A DNA stretch of 64,000 nucleotides from Levilactobacillus lanxiensis (GCF_016861655.1 NZ_BOLN01000002.1:397767-461766), one strand, 5' to 3'; positions 25,010-35,480 are shown, counted from the stretch's first letter. Program-made: numbers and translations. The notes: generated from the sequence alone by a model not told the origin.

Positions 25010-27469
25010 TTACTTCTTCAGTGGCGTCCATGCCCACTTAGTGAATTCTTCAATATCGCGACCTTCGTCACGGGTAACCTTGAAATGCTTAGCTAAGATG
25101 TCATCCATCTTCTTGTCGAAGGCCTTACCGGCAGCTTCGTCAATAACACCCTTGGCAATCAAGGTGTTAACAGCATCCTTGGCTTGGTGGAAACGGTCAA
25201 GTTCGGAGTATACACGCATGTCGTAAGCAGTCGTGATATCACCGTCTTCACGGTAACCGTGAACGTGTAAGCCTAAGTGTTGACGTTCGTAGAAGAATGA
25301 TTCGATCAAGTCTTCGTAACCGTGGAAACCAAAGACAACAGGAGTCCCGGATTCGCCGAAGAATGAACTGAATTCAGCATCGCTCAAAGCACGTTCGTCG
25401 TTAAGAGGCCCGTTCTTCTTTTGCAGACGTTCTAATTCAACCACGTTGACGTAACGCATCTTAACAGCTGGGAATGCAGCATTGAGCAAGTCAATGGCAG
25501 CCAACGTTTCGATGGTTGGTTCAACACCAGCAGAAGCAAAGACGATATCAGCATCTTCGCCTTCAGCAACAGTGGAAGCCCAGTCGATAGTCTTCAAACC
25601 GGTGTTAGCCAGTTCTTCGGCTTCGGCAACGGAGAACCATTGTTGACGAGGTTGCTTGGAAGCAACGATGTGGTTAACCTTTTGACGGTCCTTGAAGGCA
25701 CGGTCAAAGACAGCCAACAACGTGTTCCCATCAGCTGGCAGGTATTGGCGAATGAAGTCAGACTTCTTTTCAGCCAAGTGGGTCAGCATACCAGGGTCTT
25801 GGTGGGTGTAACCGTTATGGTCTTGTTGGAATACAGTTGAAGTTGAAACCAGGTTCAATGATGGGTAATCATTACGCCATGGTTCAGCAGCAGCCTGACG
25901 GATCCACTTGAAGTGTTGCGTCGTCATTGAGTCGACAACCCGCAAGAATGATTCGTAAGACGTGAACACACCGGTACGACCAGTTAAGGTGTAACCTTCA
26001 AGCCAACCTTCAGCTTGGTGTTCTGATAATTGGGCATCCAAGATACGGCCTTCTGGGGCTTCGTATTGGTCATTTGGTTCCTTGACCTTACTCATCCATT
26101 GACGGTTCGTAATCTTAAACATTTCCCAAAGACGGTTAGACATCGTTTCGTCAGGTCCGAAGATCCGGAATGACGTAGGGTTCTTCGTAGCAACGCCGGC
26201 GAAGAAGGTTGACAGAACGTTCATATCCATGTTCTTGTTACCATCTGGCAATTGCGTCCCACGGTTATTTTCGTTGATGTCGTTAGCGAAGTCTTTCCAG
26301 TTAGGCAGGTCGAGCGTGTCGGCCTTGGCACCGCGAACACGGCCACCATTGGCAACTGGGTTAGCAGCCATCCGCTTGTCGCCCTTAGGAGCGAAGTCAG
26401 CGACTTCTGCCTTCAATGAACCATCAGCATTGAATAATTCAGTAGGCTTGTATGAGTTCATCCAAGCTTCGAATTCTGGTAATTCATCAAGCTTACCTTG
26501 TGCTAAGCCAAGTGGAACTTGGTGAGCACGGAAGGAGCCTTCGATTGGTTCGCCAGCTGGGTTGTGCGTAGGACCGCCCCAACCTTTAGGCAAACGAGCG
26601 ATAACAACTGGCCAAGCTGGGATAGTCCCATCTTCGTACTTGCCGTTTTCGCGGGCATCCTTTTGGATTTGTTGGATATCAGCAATAGCTTGATCAAATA
26701 ACTTAGCAGCTTTTTCGTGGTAAGTCATGTAATCATGGATATCTTCGTTTTCAAGGAAACGTGGTGACCAGCCTAAGCCTTCGAAGAACTTAGCAATCTT
26801 GTCATCGCTCATCCGTGAGAACAGCGTTGGGTTAGAGATCTTAAACCCGTTTAAGTCAAGGATTGGTAATACGGCACCATCGTTCTTAGGGTTCAAGAAT
26901 TTGATGGAGTTCCATGCAGTCATAGCAGGGCCGGTTTCAACTTCCCCATCACCAACAACAGTGAAGGCGATTTGGTCTGGGTTGTCTAAGACAGCACCAG
27001 TTGCGTGGGAAAGTGAGTAACCAAGTTCTCCACCTTCGTGAAGGGAACCTGGCGTTTGGGCAGTCATGTGGGAACCAATTCCACCAGGGAATGAGAACCG
27101 CTTGTACAGACGTGACATCCCTTCGAGGTCCTGAGTAATTTCAGGATAAGCATCCGTGTAGGTGCCGTCCAAGTAAGAGTTCGTTACCATAACTTGGCCA
27201 CCGTGACCTGGACCACCGATATAGAACATGTTCAAGCCGTACTTGTTGATTAAACGGTTGGCGTGGGCGTACAGGAAAGTTTGTCCTGAGATAGTACCCC
27301 AGTGTCCGATAGGCTTAACCTTAACGTCGTCCTTTTGGATTGGTGTGTTCGTAACTGAGAACAATGGGTTGCTCTTCAGGAAGATCATACCACCGGAAAG
27401 GTACGTAGTGGCACGCCACCATGCGTCAACTTTTTCCAAGTATGACTTGGAATCGTAATCTACTGCCAT
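25010..27469 (-). CDS. xpkA: Xylulose-5-phosphate/fructose-6-phosphate phosphoketolase
   Basis: An 819-residue thiamine-diphosphate enzyme that splits xylulose 5-phosphate into glyceraldehyde 3-phosphate and acetyl phosphate, the key step of heterolactic fermentation. Recognisable parts are the N-terminus [42 protein letters not shown], the ThDP motif GDGEVETGP...NGFKISNPT, and C-terminal [20 protein letters not shown]. The ATG at 27469 is preferred to the GTG at 27481; CGAAGGAG lies 11 nt upstream. Codon use is visibly more AT-ending and restricted than in neighbouring genes, as expected of a very highly expressed gene. A near-consensus promoter lies at 27549-27576. Confidence 0.97.
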   Translation of the reverse strand: MAVDYDSKSYLEKVDAWWRATTYLSGGMIFLKSNPLFSVTNTPIQKDDVKVKPIGHWGTISGQTFLYAHANRLINKYGLNMFYIGGPGHGGQVMVTNSYLDGTYTDAYPEITQDLEGMSRLYKRFSFPGGIGSHMTAQTPGSLHEGGELGYSLSHATGAVLDNPDQIAFTVVGDGEVETGPAMTAWNSIKFLNPKNDGAVLPILDLNGFKISNPTLFSRMSDDKIAKFFEGLGWSPRFLENEDIHDYMTYHEKAAKLFDQAIADIQQIQKDARENGKYEDGTIPAWPVVIARLPKGWGGPTHNPAGEPIEGSFRAHQVPLGLAQGKLDELPEFEAWMNSYKPTELFNADGSLKAEVADFAPKGDKRMAANPVANGGRVRGAKADTLDLPNWKDFANDINENNRGTQLPDGNKNMDMNVLSTFFAGVATKNPTSFRIFGPDETMSNRLWEMFKITNRQWMSKVKEPNDQYEAPEGRILDAQLSEHQAEGWLEGYTLTGRTGVFTSYESFLRVVDSMTTQHFKWIRQAAAEPWRNDYPSLNLVSTSTVFQQDHNGYTHQDPGMLTHLAEKKSDFIRQYLPADGNTLLAVFDRAFKDRQKVNHIVASKQPRQQWFSVAEAEELANTGLKTIDWASTVAEGEDADIVFASAGVEPTIETLAAIDLLNAAFPAVKMRYVNVVELERLQKKNGPLNDERALSDAEFSSFFGESGTPVVFGFHGYEDLIESFFYERQHLGLHVHGYREDGDITTAYDMRVYSELDRFHQAKDAVNTLIAKGVIDEAAGKAFDKKMDDILAKHFKVTRDEGRDIEEFTKWAWTPLKK

Positions 27470-27548
27470 GAATTCATACACTCCTTCGTGTCGTTGAGTT
27501 ACATCATCTAAATCAACATCAATGATCGAGGTTAATTTCTATTCTCTT

Positions 27549-27576
27549 ATCATACTAAACTTTCACAAAAAGTCAA
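27549..27576 (-). promoter_or_regulatory. Promoter of the phosphoketolase gene
   Basis: On the minus strand TTGACT (27571-27576) and TATGAT (27549-27554) are 16 bp apart, in strongly AT-rich DNA with a possible UP element. About 80 nt of 5' UTR separate it from the ATG. Confidence 0.8.
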
Positions 27577-27581
27577 CCTTT

Positions 27582-27608
27582 TTATAAATTGGTTCGTCCC
27601 AATTATAA
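27582..27608. promoter_or_regulatory. Dyad just upstream of the phosphoketolase -35
   Basis: TTATAAATTGG and CCAATTATAA are inverted copies (one bulged A) separated by 6 bp, ending 6 bp from the -35 box. The position suits an activator or a supercoiling-sensitive site. No known consensus recognised. Confidence 0.45.
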
Positions 27609-28247
27609 AATAAATTGATTTTCATGCGTGAATCCTTGGAAAAAGGCCCGCCGATTCACCCGCATTCAACTGCTGGTCACCCTTTCTCTTTGCTGACCCA
27701 ACAAGCTTTCCCGCGCGATGAAACTAAAAATCACATTTGCGCTTAAAGTATAGCAGACTTTTAAAAAATCTCGCATTGGTTTGCTCAGTGAACGCAATTT
27801 TCATAGGAATTTTTACTGAAAATGCCCGGATTAGGTTTCGAGCTAGCATCGGCCGGCCCCCGTTTTTGAATCTGCCCACACGGGTCGCCGATAACGTTAG
27901 CCTGCCCCCTCACTGGAAGGCAGCCACTCAACGTGAATCGAGTATAGCAAATGCTATTCGGGATTGCCGGTAATCTGTTAGGAATTGGCGGGGCTTAGGA
28001 AATCCTTTAGGTTCTGACGGCAGCGCAAACGAAAAGACGCCCAGCCGCAATTGACCAAGCACTTATACAAGCCATTCTATAGGATAGAACTGCCAAAATT
28101 TCATTTTCTACTAGTGTTGCTAAATACTTGTCCCTAAACGAGTCAATATCGTTCATGATTAAGGTTGCTCAATGATACACTAACGGTGGGAACAACTAAT
28201 TGGTTTGACTCGGTTAGCACACATTCATTTCGGGGAGGTTCATCTAA
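27609..28247. other. Gene-free stretch between phosphoketolase and BspA-like genes
   Basis: About 640 bp with no convincing ORF, RNA or repeat. A 78-residue open frame at 27737-27973 has no ribosome binding site and no recognisable sequence. GGGGAGG about 10 bp before 28248 is the ribosome binding site of the next gene. Confidence 0.5.
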
Positions 28248-30092
28248 ATGAAGTGGAAAGTAGGCTTACTCGCATTAGGATTAGGATTACTCATTGGTTT
28301 GCGTCCGTTAGTTCCCGTTCCTCATCAGGGCAATCTGCCCGTGACACCCTCCTTACCAAGTGCCCGGGCAGCTACTGTCGATGAAACTAGCTATTCGGGC
28401 ACCATCGGCTCCGGTGAGACCAGTGTTCCCTGGACCCTAAATAACGGTACCTTAACGCTACAGGGTGGTACGTTGCGCAAATTTTCTGGTCGCTGGCTGA
28501 CGCTTCCCAATGGCCAAGTTTTGACTGACCTTGTTGAAGATAATCAAGATATCCTCACCAGAACCGATTTCCAAGACATGGTGACGAAGATTGCCATCAC
28601 GGGGAAACTTAACGTTGGCGACAACGCTGCTTACCTATTTGCTAATTTTACAAATGTAACCGATTACAGTGGGCTAGATAATTTAGACCTTACTAACTTA
28701 GACAGCACAAATATTGTCGGCGGTTCGGGTCTCATGGGCATGTTTACCGGTAATTCAACTTTGACAGCCTTTACTGCACCGAGCTTCGCAGCCAACAATC
28801 CCCACTCCATCGCAAATATGTTTCAAAACGATAGTTCGCTCGTTTACTTGGACCTCTCCAAAATGCAGACGGCTAACGTTGCCAACCTGAGTGGGTTAAC
28901 GTTGGGTTGTACAGCATTACAGGTCCTCAATTTAGGCAACTTTTCTTCACCCGACAAACTCGCTGCGAACTACACTAACTATATTGAACCCAAGGCCCAA
29001 ATCAACTGCCTCACCGTCAGTCCCACGCTCATTCTCAATAAGAGTGGCCTCTACAATCTAACGAGAAGTAATGCAATGGTCACTAATCGTTGGCAGGAAG
29101 TCGGTAGTGGCAAAGTCAGCTTTAACTTAAACCACCAACCGCCATTTGCTGGCTACGACGATTTTCTGCAGAACTATCAGGTCTATGATCCGCAGGGCCC
29201 CGTTCTGGGTGATCCAGACACAACGGTGAATGACAGTACCCAACAATTGCTTAATCTCTATGATGGCGAAGATCACGGAATCACTGGCAATCAAACGTAC
29301 GTGCGTGAGCCCCAACCAGGCATGGCCATCAAGGAACCCGATATCCCGGCACCGACACCGATTCCCTCACCAACCACACCAACGGAAGATGACACCGCAG
29401 ACTTCCAACAATTTTACATCTCAGCGACCCAAAAAATCGGTCTGTATAGCAATAAGGACTTCAGCGCTGCCAACCAACTGGCCTGGTTTGCCAAAAAACC
29501 ACAGATGAAGCAGCCGACCTTCTTAGTAACTGGGGTCACGACTTCTGAGGCTGGTAATCACCGCTATCAGGTTAGAGACACCAACCGGCAGTCCCAGACG
29601 TATGGCGAGACCGGTTACGTCACCACTAAGGCCGACTCCGTCACGGCTAGCTACTACCAAAACGCCCCGCAGACGGTGACCGTCATCAATCCTGGTGGCA
29701 TCAACGGCTATGGCTCCGCGGCGTTGTCTCAACCCCAAGTTGCCTACGCCCAAGGCAAACAACTAGCCGTCAAGAAGGTCGTCACACACGGGCAGACGAC
29801 CCGCTTACTTCTCACCAATGGCAAATATATTTCGGGAAACCGCCACTTTGTCGTTGCCGGAAAATATCGTGTGCCTGCCCAAGTCCGTGCCAAAACAGCC
29901 GTCAACCGCTACGCTAACGTGAACCTCACCCAACGGAAACAGCATTATCCACAGAAGACGCACCACACCTTCAAAGTACTCGGCTGGGATTACTCCCAAG
30001 GCCAGAATACGACAACCGCCGGAACGTTACGTTACCGGGTTGCCGGTGGGTACATTACCGCTAATCCACGATTGGTTAGGGCACTGAAGTAG
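28248..30092 (+). CDS. BspA-like surface protein with C-terminal DUF5776 repeats
   Basis: A 614-residue secreted protein. The signal peptide (about 1-45, ending SARAATV) is followed by a domain shared with the 46241 protein (SYSGTIGSGETSVPWTLNNG), a short run of degenerate BspA/DUF285 leucine-rich repeats (MFTGNSTLTAFTA, MFQNDSSLVYLDLSKM), a proline/threonine linker near residue 370, and C-terminal DUF5776-type modules (KIGLYSNKDF...GYVTTKADSV...RYRVAGGYITANPRLV). No sortase motif is present; DUF5776 modules are presumed to anchor noncovalently. The role is probably adhesion. Monocistronic, with a 19-bp-stem terminator. Confidence 0.85.
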   Translation: MKWKVGLLALGLGLLIGLRPLVPVPHQGNLPVTPSLPSARAATVDETSYSGTIGSGETSVPWTLNNGTLTLQGGTLRKFSGRWLTLPNGQVLTDLVEDNQDILTRTDFQDMVTKIAITGKLNVGDNAAYLFANFTNVTDYSGLDNLDLTNLDSTNIVGGSGLMGMFTGNSTLTAFTAPSFAANNPHSIANMFQNDSSLVYLDLSKMQTANVANLSGLTLGCTALQVLNLGNFSSPDKLAANYTNYIEPKAQINCLTVSPTLILNKSGLYNLTRSNAMVTNRWQEVGSGKVSFNLNHQPPFAGYDDFLQNYQVYDPQGPVLGDPDTTVNDSTQQLLNLYDGEDHGITGNQTYVREPQPGMAIKEPDIPAPTPIPSPTTPTEDDTADFQQFYISATQKIGLYSNKDFSAANQLAWFAKKPQMKQPTFLVTGVTTSEAGNHRYQVRDTNRQSQTYGETGYVTTKADSVTASYYQNAPQTVTVINPGGINGYGSAALSQPQVAYAQGKQLAVKKVVTHGQTTRLLLTNGKYISGNRHFVVAGKYRVPAQVRAKTAVNRYANVNLTQRKQHYPQKTHHTFKVLGWDYSQGQNTTTAGTLRYRVAGGYITANPRLVRALK

Positions 30093-30114
30093 CTAATAAT
30101 ATCTAAAGTCTGTT

Positions 30115-30156
30115 AACACAAAAGGGATACGTCTGACGACGTATCCCTTTTGTGTT
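30115..30156. terminator. Strong bidirectional terminator
   Basis: A perfect 19-bp stem (30115-30133 with 30138-30156) with a 4-nt loop. It separates the convergent BspA-like gene and XrtG locus and serves both. Confidence 0.9.
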
Positions 30157-30213
30157 GGCACTCAGTCTCAACAGACCAAGTCCCCATTTAAACGATTCTA
30201 ATAGGATAAAACA

Positions 30214-31803
30214 CTAATCATGACCAACAGCATCCGCCGCAATGGCCGCGGCCAACTTCGTTTTGTACCAGTTCAGTAACCGGTTCACGTTGGCCACCGC
30301 GCGGTCGAAGGAAATCGTCGCCAGCAATAGCAAGCACGGCAGGTACTGAATGATGTACCGGCTCCGCCCACCTTCAAACAATAGAAGGAACGCAAAACCA
30401 CCAATCATGGCCACCTTTAAAATCTGAATGACCCGCTGCTCCGGCCCAAAGCCCAGTGCGATGATTGTGAGGAGCGTGATCCACCACAACTGGGCTGCAA
30501 ACCGGAAGTCTGCGATGTGCCTCCCGTACAGGTAAATAAAGTTCTTAAGCTTATTGGTTATGCCTTTATTATTGGGCTTTTGATTTTCCAGGAAGAAGTG
30601 CCCTTCCTTTAACCACCCAAAGGTCCCGTCAGCGGTGTTATTCCGCTGTTTCATTACCAAAAATTTTAGATAACCGACTGGACCCAATTGCTTCAGTCGC
30701 TTCTTCAACATCATCACGGAGTAATCCGTCTTCTGCTGCTTGGTTGGCAGGAACGTCATTTCAACGGCTTGCCACCAACTGTAACCACCCTGACCGTAGA
30801 CCCCCATGGCCATGAAGTGAATCGCGGGAATTCCTCGCGACTTATCAATCTGAATATACGTTTGATTTTCAACCTTATGATTCACGTATTGATAAGTTTC
30901 GTAGCCACTTCGGCCAACGAACAGGACCATGGCAAAGGCAATGAATAGGGCTTCCATGTGCAAGTGTTTATGATTGACCATCGCCATTAAAACCTCAATA
31001 ATCACAATCGCAATCACGGGAATGATGGACGAGGGCTTCATGAAGTACGTCAGCATGACGCTAATGCCAAAACCATTGGCCGCTGCCGCCCGAATCAATG
31101 AATGGATGGACGACTTCCGCATGACAAAGTAACACAGCAAATAGAACGACACCAGCGGCAGTCCCCAGGCATCCGTATAAGGCATGATGATACTTGGAAA
31201 GACGGCGAGCCAACCGACGTGAATGTACATGGCCGCGCCCAAGGCCTTTTTCTTAACGACCCAGACACTTACCAGGTTAAGGACCGCAGACAAATCAACG
31301 AAAAACAGCGTGACAAAGTCAAAGAACTCCCACGTAGTCTGATTGAAAGTCGTTGAGATCCAGTGCATGAACAACATGATGGGCATGTTGTTTTGGTTCA
31401 AACTGAAATAAGACGTGATGTCCGGGTCCGTCACACTGGTCGGGTCCGTCGCCGTATGTAACAACATCCCCGAGTCAAACCCACTATTGGGGTGCACAAA
31501 GTAGACGAAGAACAGTTGGCCCACCAACACCATCAGTAAGAGAATTGTCCCCGTCCGTACCCGTTCTGTAATAAATATACGGTACAGCCACGCGCGAAAC
31601 CGTGGATAGGCATAGATGCCGACCGCCACGGCCACCAACCCAATCACCAAGCCCGTCGTCAACATCGTGGTACTCGTCCCAAAGGTATTGTTGTCCCCTA
31701 AGATAATGTTTGGCGACGTCACCGCAAAAAAAAGTGTCAGAAAAAACAGGACGCGCCAAAAGAGGTTGATCACTGCTTGACTGAACTTATAGAACCTACG
31801 CAT
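30214..31803 (-). CDS. XrtG-associated multi-TM glycosyltransferase-like protein (TIGR03766 type)
   Basis: A 529-residue integral membrane protein with about 11-12 transmembrane helices, resembling GT-C/PMT-like glycosyltransferases. Extracytoplasmic DSGMLLH after the third helix and FEGGRSRYIIQYLP near the C-terminus are typical of polyprenyl-phosphate-sugar-dependent transferases in this family. It is the last gene of the XrtG locus and overlaps the upstream gene by 8 nt (ATGCGTAG). Likely role, by inference: adding a sugar to, or supplying a glycan for, the Firmicu-CTERM protein or the sorting intermediate. Family assignment rests mainly on locus context. Confidence 0.82.
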   Translation of the reverse strand: MRRFYKFSQAVINLFWRVLFFLTLFFAVTSPNIILGDNNTFGTSTTMLTTGLVIGLVAVAVGIYAYPRFRAWLYRIFITERVRTGTILLLMVLVGQLFFVYFVHPNSGFDSGMLLHTATDPTSVTDPDITSYFSLNQNNMPIMLFMHWISTTFNQTTWEFFDFVTLFFVDLSAVLNLVSVWVVKKKALGAAMYIHVGWLAVFPSIIMPYTDAWGLPLVSFYLLCYFVMRKSSIHSLIRAAAANGFGISVMLTYFMKPSSIIPVIAIVIIEVLMAMVNHKHLHMEALFIAFAMVLFVGRSGYETYQYVNHKVENQTYIQIDKSRGIPAIHFMAMGVYGQGGYSWWQAVEMTFLPTKQQKTDYSVMMLKKRLKQLGPVGYLKFLVMKQRNNTADGTFGWLKEGHFFLENQKPNNKGITNKLKNFIYLYGRHIADFRFAAQLWWITLLTIIALGFGPEQRVIQILKVAMIGGFAFLLLFEGGRSRYIIQYLPCLLLLATISFDRAVANVNRLLNWYKTKLAAAIAADAVGHD

Positions 31804-32227
31804 CGTCGTTTACCTGTTTCGCCACTTCAGCGGCTACTTCGTCTTCCGTCGGGAATTTCCGTTCCGTCACATCAATACAGAATGACCGAGTTGGCGAGTC
31901 ACTGACTTCGATTCGCAGCAAAACCGCGTTGTTCTGCCGCAAAATGCCATCAATTTCATTAAACAAGTATTCCGTGACATTTTCTACGGTCGGATTGATG
32001 ACCTTAAATTCGGGCAAATCATTTAAATACTGACCGGACAAGGCATCGATGGCCTTCCCCAGAGATTTCTCGATATCAAAGAAGGAGACCATCCCTTCAA
32101 ACACGTGAAGCTCACAGACGATTTCCCAAGTATGATTATGCTTCTTACCCGTTCCGGACTTCCACCGGACCGCGTGACTCGCATTAACGTATGATTTAAT
32201 TTTATAGGACCGTTGTTTCATACTCAT
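31796..32227 (-). CDS. 6-pyruvoyl-tetrahydropterin-synthase-related protein of the XrtG locus
   Basis: A 143-residue T-fold protein. The three zinc-binding histidines are present as H18 (NASHAV), H30 and H32 (KHNHTWEI). The catalytic cysteine found between these in PTPS/QueD enzymes is missing (RWKSGTGKK), and the C-terminal Glu motif reads SDSP instead of xETP. It therefore probably does not make the usual pterin product. It overlaps the GT2 gene by 4 nt (ATGA) and the next gene by 8 nt, so it is part of a tightly coupled operon. It matches the family described computationally as XrtG-associated (TIGR03112). Confidence 0.85.
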   Translation of the reverse strand: MSMKQRSYKIKSYVNASHAVRWKSGTGKKHNHTWEIVCELHVFEGMVSFFDIEKSLGKAIDALSGQYLNDLPEFKVINPTVENVTEYLFNEIDGILRQNNAVLLRIEVSDSPTRSFCIDVTERKFPTEDEVAAEVAKQVNDDA

Positions 32228-33579
32228 TTTCCTTTCCTACGCCGCCGGTACTGCTCGCGAAGGGTTTTACCATCATCGCGTAGCACCGCCACTAATCGGC
32301 TCGTTTCTTCATTGATTCCCCGCATCCGCCACGTGGCCTTGGTGGTCATGGCGTTAATGATGCCGACCAACCGAATCCACGAGTTGACGAACTGATAGAC
32401 TGGCAGCGTCAATGTCACCCACCAGAGATGTAAATAGTAACGTTGCTCGCTGGGATATTTTCGTAGCAGAATCGCCACACTGGCAAAATTGATGAGTGCC
32501 ACAAAGACATACAACGAGTAAATCAGCAGGTAAGACATCCCCACGACCAGAGTTGAATACCCAAAGGCAATCAACACGATACTCGCGAAGGTCCAGATCA
32601 TCCGGGGAAACACAAACGTGTGATCAATAATCATTCGCCGAACCAAAAAGTTGTTAAAGAATCGTTTCAAACTGGAAGTTTGGGTCATATAATTCTCGGT
32701 AACCTCGAGCTCCCCCCGTTGCCATCGCTGACGCTGGGTGTAAAGCTCAGAAAACCCGGAGATGGGCTCGACGTAGAAAATGGCGTCGGCACAGATGACC
32801 ACCTTCTTGCCCAGCCGGGTTCGAATCTGGAAGGTCATGTCGGTGTCCTCCCCAATGCTATCAATATCGTAGAGGAAGGTTTCCATCAGAACTTCCCGTC
32901 GAAACGCAGAGAACGCCCCCGACATGGTAAACAGCTGATCCTTGGACGACTCAATGGTCCGTCCTGACAGAAAGGCCTGGGCGTACTCGTAATACTCGTT
33001 CTTGGCCAGTATCTTGTGCCAGAGGCCCTTGACCCCCTGGACCATTTGCCACTTGGGGAGAATTGCCCCCATCATGGCAGCGATACTGGGATCATTTTCA
33101 AATTTTAACACCATATTCTTAACGGCATCTTTTTCTAACAGCCCGTCACTATCAATGTTAATGACGTAGATGCCAATGCTTTCATAAATCGCTGTGTTTA
33201 ACGCCCGGGCCTTGCCTTTGTCCGTATTGACATACCGTAAAATCAGTTCGGGAAAGGTGTTTTGGGCCTTGGCATAGGCGCCAAAGCTATCATCCGTACT
33301 CTGATTATTGGCCAAAACAACCTGCATGGCGTTCTTGGGGTACGACTGATTGTTAATGGATCGAATACACTCAAATAAAGTGTCCTCGGAATTGTAGACC
33401 GGCACAATGATTGTGACCCATGGCCATTTTCCTGGTGGCACTAGTTTGGGCTGGTGGAGATGCAGGTGCATTAATTTAATTGTCGAAACAATTGCTGGAA
33501 TAATTTCCACGATAATTGGAATTAACGCCCACGTAATCCAGAATCCCATTCTGGTCAGTGCTAGATTGATCCAGTACAT
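32224..33579 (-). CDS. XrtG-associated family 2 glycosyltransferase (TIGR03111 type)
   Basis: A 451-residue membrane glycosyltransferase. One N-terminal helix precedes a GT2 catalytic domain with VTIIVPVYNSEDTL, the nucleotide/metal DSD motif (VINIDSDG), the acceptor-site ED (SIGEDTDM) and QRQRWQRGE (Q/RxxRW), all as in processive or polyprenyl-linked GT2 enzymes. Three or four C-terminal transmembrane helices follow. Its ATG at 33579 overlaps the xrtG stop (TGATG); a GTG at 33582 is an alternative. By context it builds the glycan used by the XrtG pathway. Confidence 0.88.
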   Translation of the reverse strand: MYWINLALTRMGFWITWALIPIIVEIIPAIVSTIKLMHLHLHQPKLVPPGKWPWVTIIVPVYNSEDTLFECIRSINNQSYPKNAMQVVLANNQSTDDSFGAYAKAQNTFPELILRYVNTDKGKARALNTAIYESIGIYVINIDSDGLLEKDAVKNMVLKFENDPSIAAMMGAILPKWQMVQGVKGLWHKILAKNEYYEYAQAFLSGRTIESSKDQLFTMSGAFSAFRREVLMETFLYDIDSIGEDTDMTFQIRTRLGKKVVICADAIFYVEPISGFSELYTQRQRWQRGELEVTENYMTQTSSLKRFFNNFLVRRMIIDHTFVFPRMIWTFASIVLIAFGYSTLVVGMSYLLIYSLYVFVALINFASVAILLRKYPSEQRYYLHLWWVTLTLPVYQFVNSWIRLVGIINAMTTKATWRMRGINEETSRLVAVLRDDGKTLREQYRRRRKGK

Positions 33580-34178
33580 CACAGCTTATCATGCCTCCAA
33601 TCAACAAAGTCTCGATACAGCCCCTGGGCCAACTGAGAATAGGTAAACACGTTGTAGTACAGGACAATAATCAAGACGTAAAAGATGAGCCGGCCGAGAA
33701 TCGAGTGGGCCAGAAAGAACGTCTGACCACCCCCGAAATGAACGAAGGTAATCACCACGCTTAAGCGCAAGACGTTGATGAGAAAGATGTAAATCAGGCC
33801 AAACAACGAGTAGAACACCTTTTCCTTCCGTTTGTACATCGGAAAGAACGCCACCAACGCAATGAAGGCACAGGTCTCAATGATCCCTGAACATTCATAA
33901 TCGATTGACATGATGACCGAGTTACCCGCATTTGAGATGTAAACCAGGCCCATCTTATACATAATCGTGCACCAATTGGTCACGTCGTTAAATAGCGCGA
34001 CGCCGTGAATCACTGCATGGGTAAAGAACCAGACCCAGTATGGCCGGCTAATAGATGTCAGGATAAAGAAGAGTCCGGCACTCCCCGCAATAAAGTAGAA
34101 GGCGGATAGCCGAGCTCGTTTTAACACCGATAGTACGTACAGCCACACCACGATTCCTAGTAGAATACTTACTCTCAT
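33579..34178 (-). CDS. xrtG: Exosortase-family protein XrtG
   Basis: A 199-residue polytopic membrane protease/transpeptidase with six or so helices. The exosortase catalytic triad is visible: C96 in DYECSGIIE, R138 in NVLRLS and H158 in LAHSILGR. Exosortases cleave C-terminal PEP-CTERM-like signals; XrtG is the Gram-positive version paired with Firmicu-CTERM proteins. The ATG at 34178 is chosen over a TTG one codon upstream. It lies 46 bp after the substrate gene and overlaps the GT2 gene by 1 nt. Confidence 0.92.
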   Translation of the reverse strand: MRVSILLGIVVWLYVLSVLKRARLSAFYFIAGSAGLFFILTSISRPYWVWFFTHAVIHGVALFNDVTNWCTIMYKMGLVYISNAGNSVIMSIDYECSGIIETCAFIALVAFFPMYKRKEKVFYSLFGLIYIFLINVLRLSVVITFVHFGGGQTFFLAHSILGRLIFYVLIIVLYYNVFTYSQLAQGLYRDFVDWRHDKL

Positions 34179-34224
34179 CAATACCAGTCCTATTAGTTAA
34201 CTTATCAAACGGTTGCTGCGCTGT

Positions 34225-35451
34225 TTACTTATCGGCAGCATCATTTTGACGCCGCTTCAGCTTACCAGACTTTCTGAGTCGCCAGTAACCAAAACCAGCG
34301 ATGAGCACCCCGATACCGGCAATGACGTAAGGACCGGTGGACCCACCAGCAACGGTTACTTTCTCTTTCCCAATGTTAGGGTTGTACATGGTAATGGTTT
34401 GTCCCGTCATGCTGGAGAGCTTTAACTTGCTGACGTCAATCTGGAACTCAGCAATGCTATGACCCTCACTGTCGCTGGAGACATAACCGTCTCCGACCGT
34501 CCCATAGGAGCTATCCGAGGTATCTTCATTGTAATTACCTGCCCGGAAAGTAACCTTAGTAGCACTCCCATGGCTAACCGGATTATATGGTATGTCCTTC
34601 GAGAAAACAAAAATCTTCTTACCATTAAACTCAAAGTTGTAGTCCCCATAGCCAGGAACCATCCCATACTTCATTTTGACATAAACGTAGACCTTATCGC
34701 CATCAGTCACCATGGCCGTATAGCCGTTGTAACCCTCAGTCAACGTGACGTTCTTCCAGTCTGCAAACTTACCATCAATCTTAATGTTGAGGTTATCATT
34801 ATCATTATTCGCATCGTTGTCGGTGGTTGTGGTGGCCTTGGAACTACTGTCAGCCTTACCATCGATAACGCCTGACGTCGCCGTTACATCAGGACTAACC
34901 TTTTTGCTACCTAGATCATCAACGGTGGTTGTCGCTGTCCCCCCAATATTGGGGTTCGTCATTTCAACCTTTTTACCATTAGCTGAATCTGTCAGTCCAA
35001 ATTTACTCAAATCAACTCGAAACTCTGCCAAAGGATGTTCTCCGTCGTTGGAGACGTACCCGGTCGCAACCGTGCCATACTGAGGGCCTTCATTTGTGGT
35101 CCCACCAGTAAATGTGACGGCCTTACTTTCACCCTTCGCGACGCTGCCAGGAATATTATCGGACCAAACAAAATAATTCTTACCATCAATCGTAAAGTTA
35201 TAATCTCCATAACCAGGGACTTGGCCATTTTGCATCTTTACGTAGACATCAATGTACTGCCCGTTACTTTCCATGGCCGTCGACCCGTTGTAGCTATCGG
35301 TTAGATTAGCATTGTCCCAATCCGAAAACTTCCCATCAATCGTGATGTTATCACTCGCCTGTGCCGTCACCGTTGCCGGTTCAGCAGTGACGACTGCGCC
35401 AGCTAGTCCTAGCGCAACAACCCCAGCCATCATTAACTTCCACAACTTCAT
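34225..35451 (-). CDS. Firmicu-CTERM sorting-domain surface protein (XrtG substrate)
   Basis: A 408-residue secreted protein: signal peptide (to about residue 32, VTAQASD), two homologous domains of about 140 residues each beginning IDGKFSDW and IDGKFADW, and a C-terminal sorting region with GSTGPY, a glycine-rich transmembrane helix and a basic tail RLRKSGKLKRRQ. The duplicated domain, with DGKFxDW and YNG patterns, loosely resembles CBM9/DOMON-like carbohydrate-binding domains; that is inference. The ATG at 35451 has GGAGGAG; an upstream in-frame start is rejected. It is the first gene of the XrtG operon and the only visible substrate in the window. Confidence 0.9.
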   Translation of the reverse strand: MKLWKLMMAGVVALGLAGAVVTAEPATVTAQASDNITIDGKFSDWDNANLTDSYNGSTAMESNGQYIDVYVKMQNGQVPGYGDYNFTIDGKNYFVWSDNIPGSVAKGESKAVTFTGGTTNEGPQYGTVATGYVSNDGEHPLAEFRVDLSKFGLTDSANGKKVEMTNPNIGGTATTTVDDLGSKKVSPDVTATSGVIDGKADSSSKATTTTDNDANNDNDNLNIKIDGKFADWKNVTLTEGYNGYTAMVTDGDKVYVYVKMKYGMVPGYGDYNFEFNGKKIFVFSKDIPYNPVSHGSATKVTFRAGNYNEDTSDSSYGTVGDGYVSSDSEGHSIAEFQIDVSKLKLSSMTGQTITMYNPNIGKEKVTVAGGSTGPYVIAGIGVLIAGFGYWRLRKSGKLKRRQNDAADK

Positions 35452-35480
35452 GAGGTAAACTCCTCCCTCTAAGAACAAAT

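Noticed and set aside
27737..27973. 78-residue ORF in the gap after phosphoketolase
   Set aside because: No ribosome binding site, no recognisable motif and composition like non-coding DNA.
30214..35451. Capsule or exopolysaccharide cluster interpretation of the glycosyltransferases
   Set aside because: No Wzx/Wzy/Wzd-type genes; presence of XrtG, the pterin-like protein and a Firmicu-CTERM protein fits the exosortase locus.
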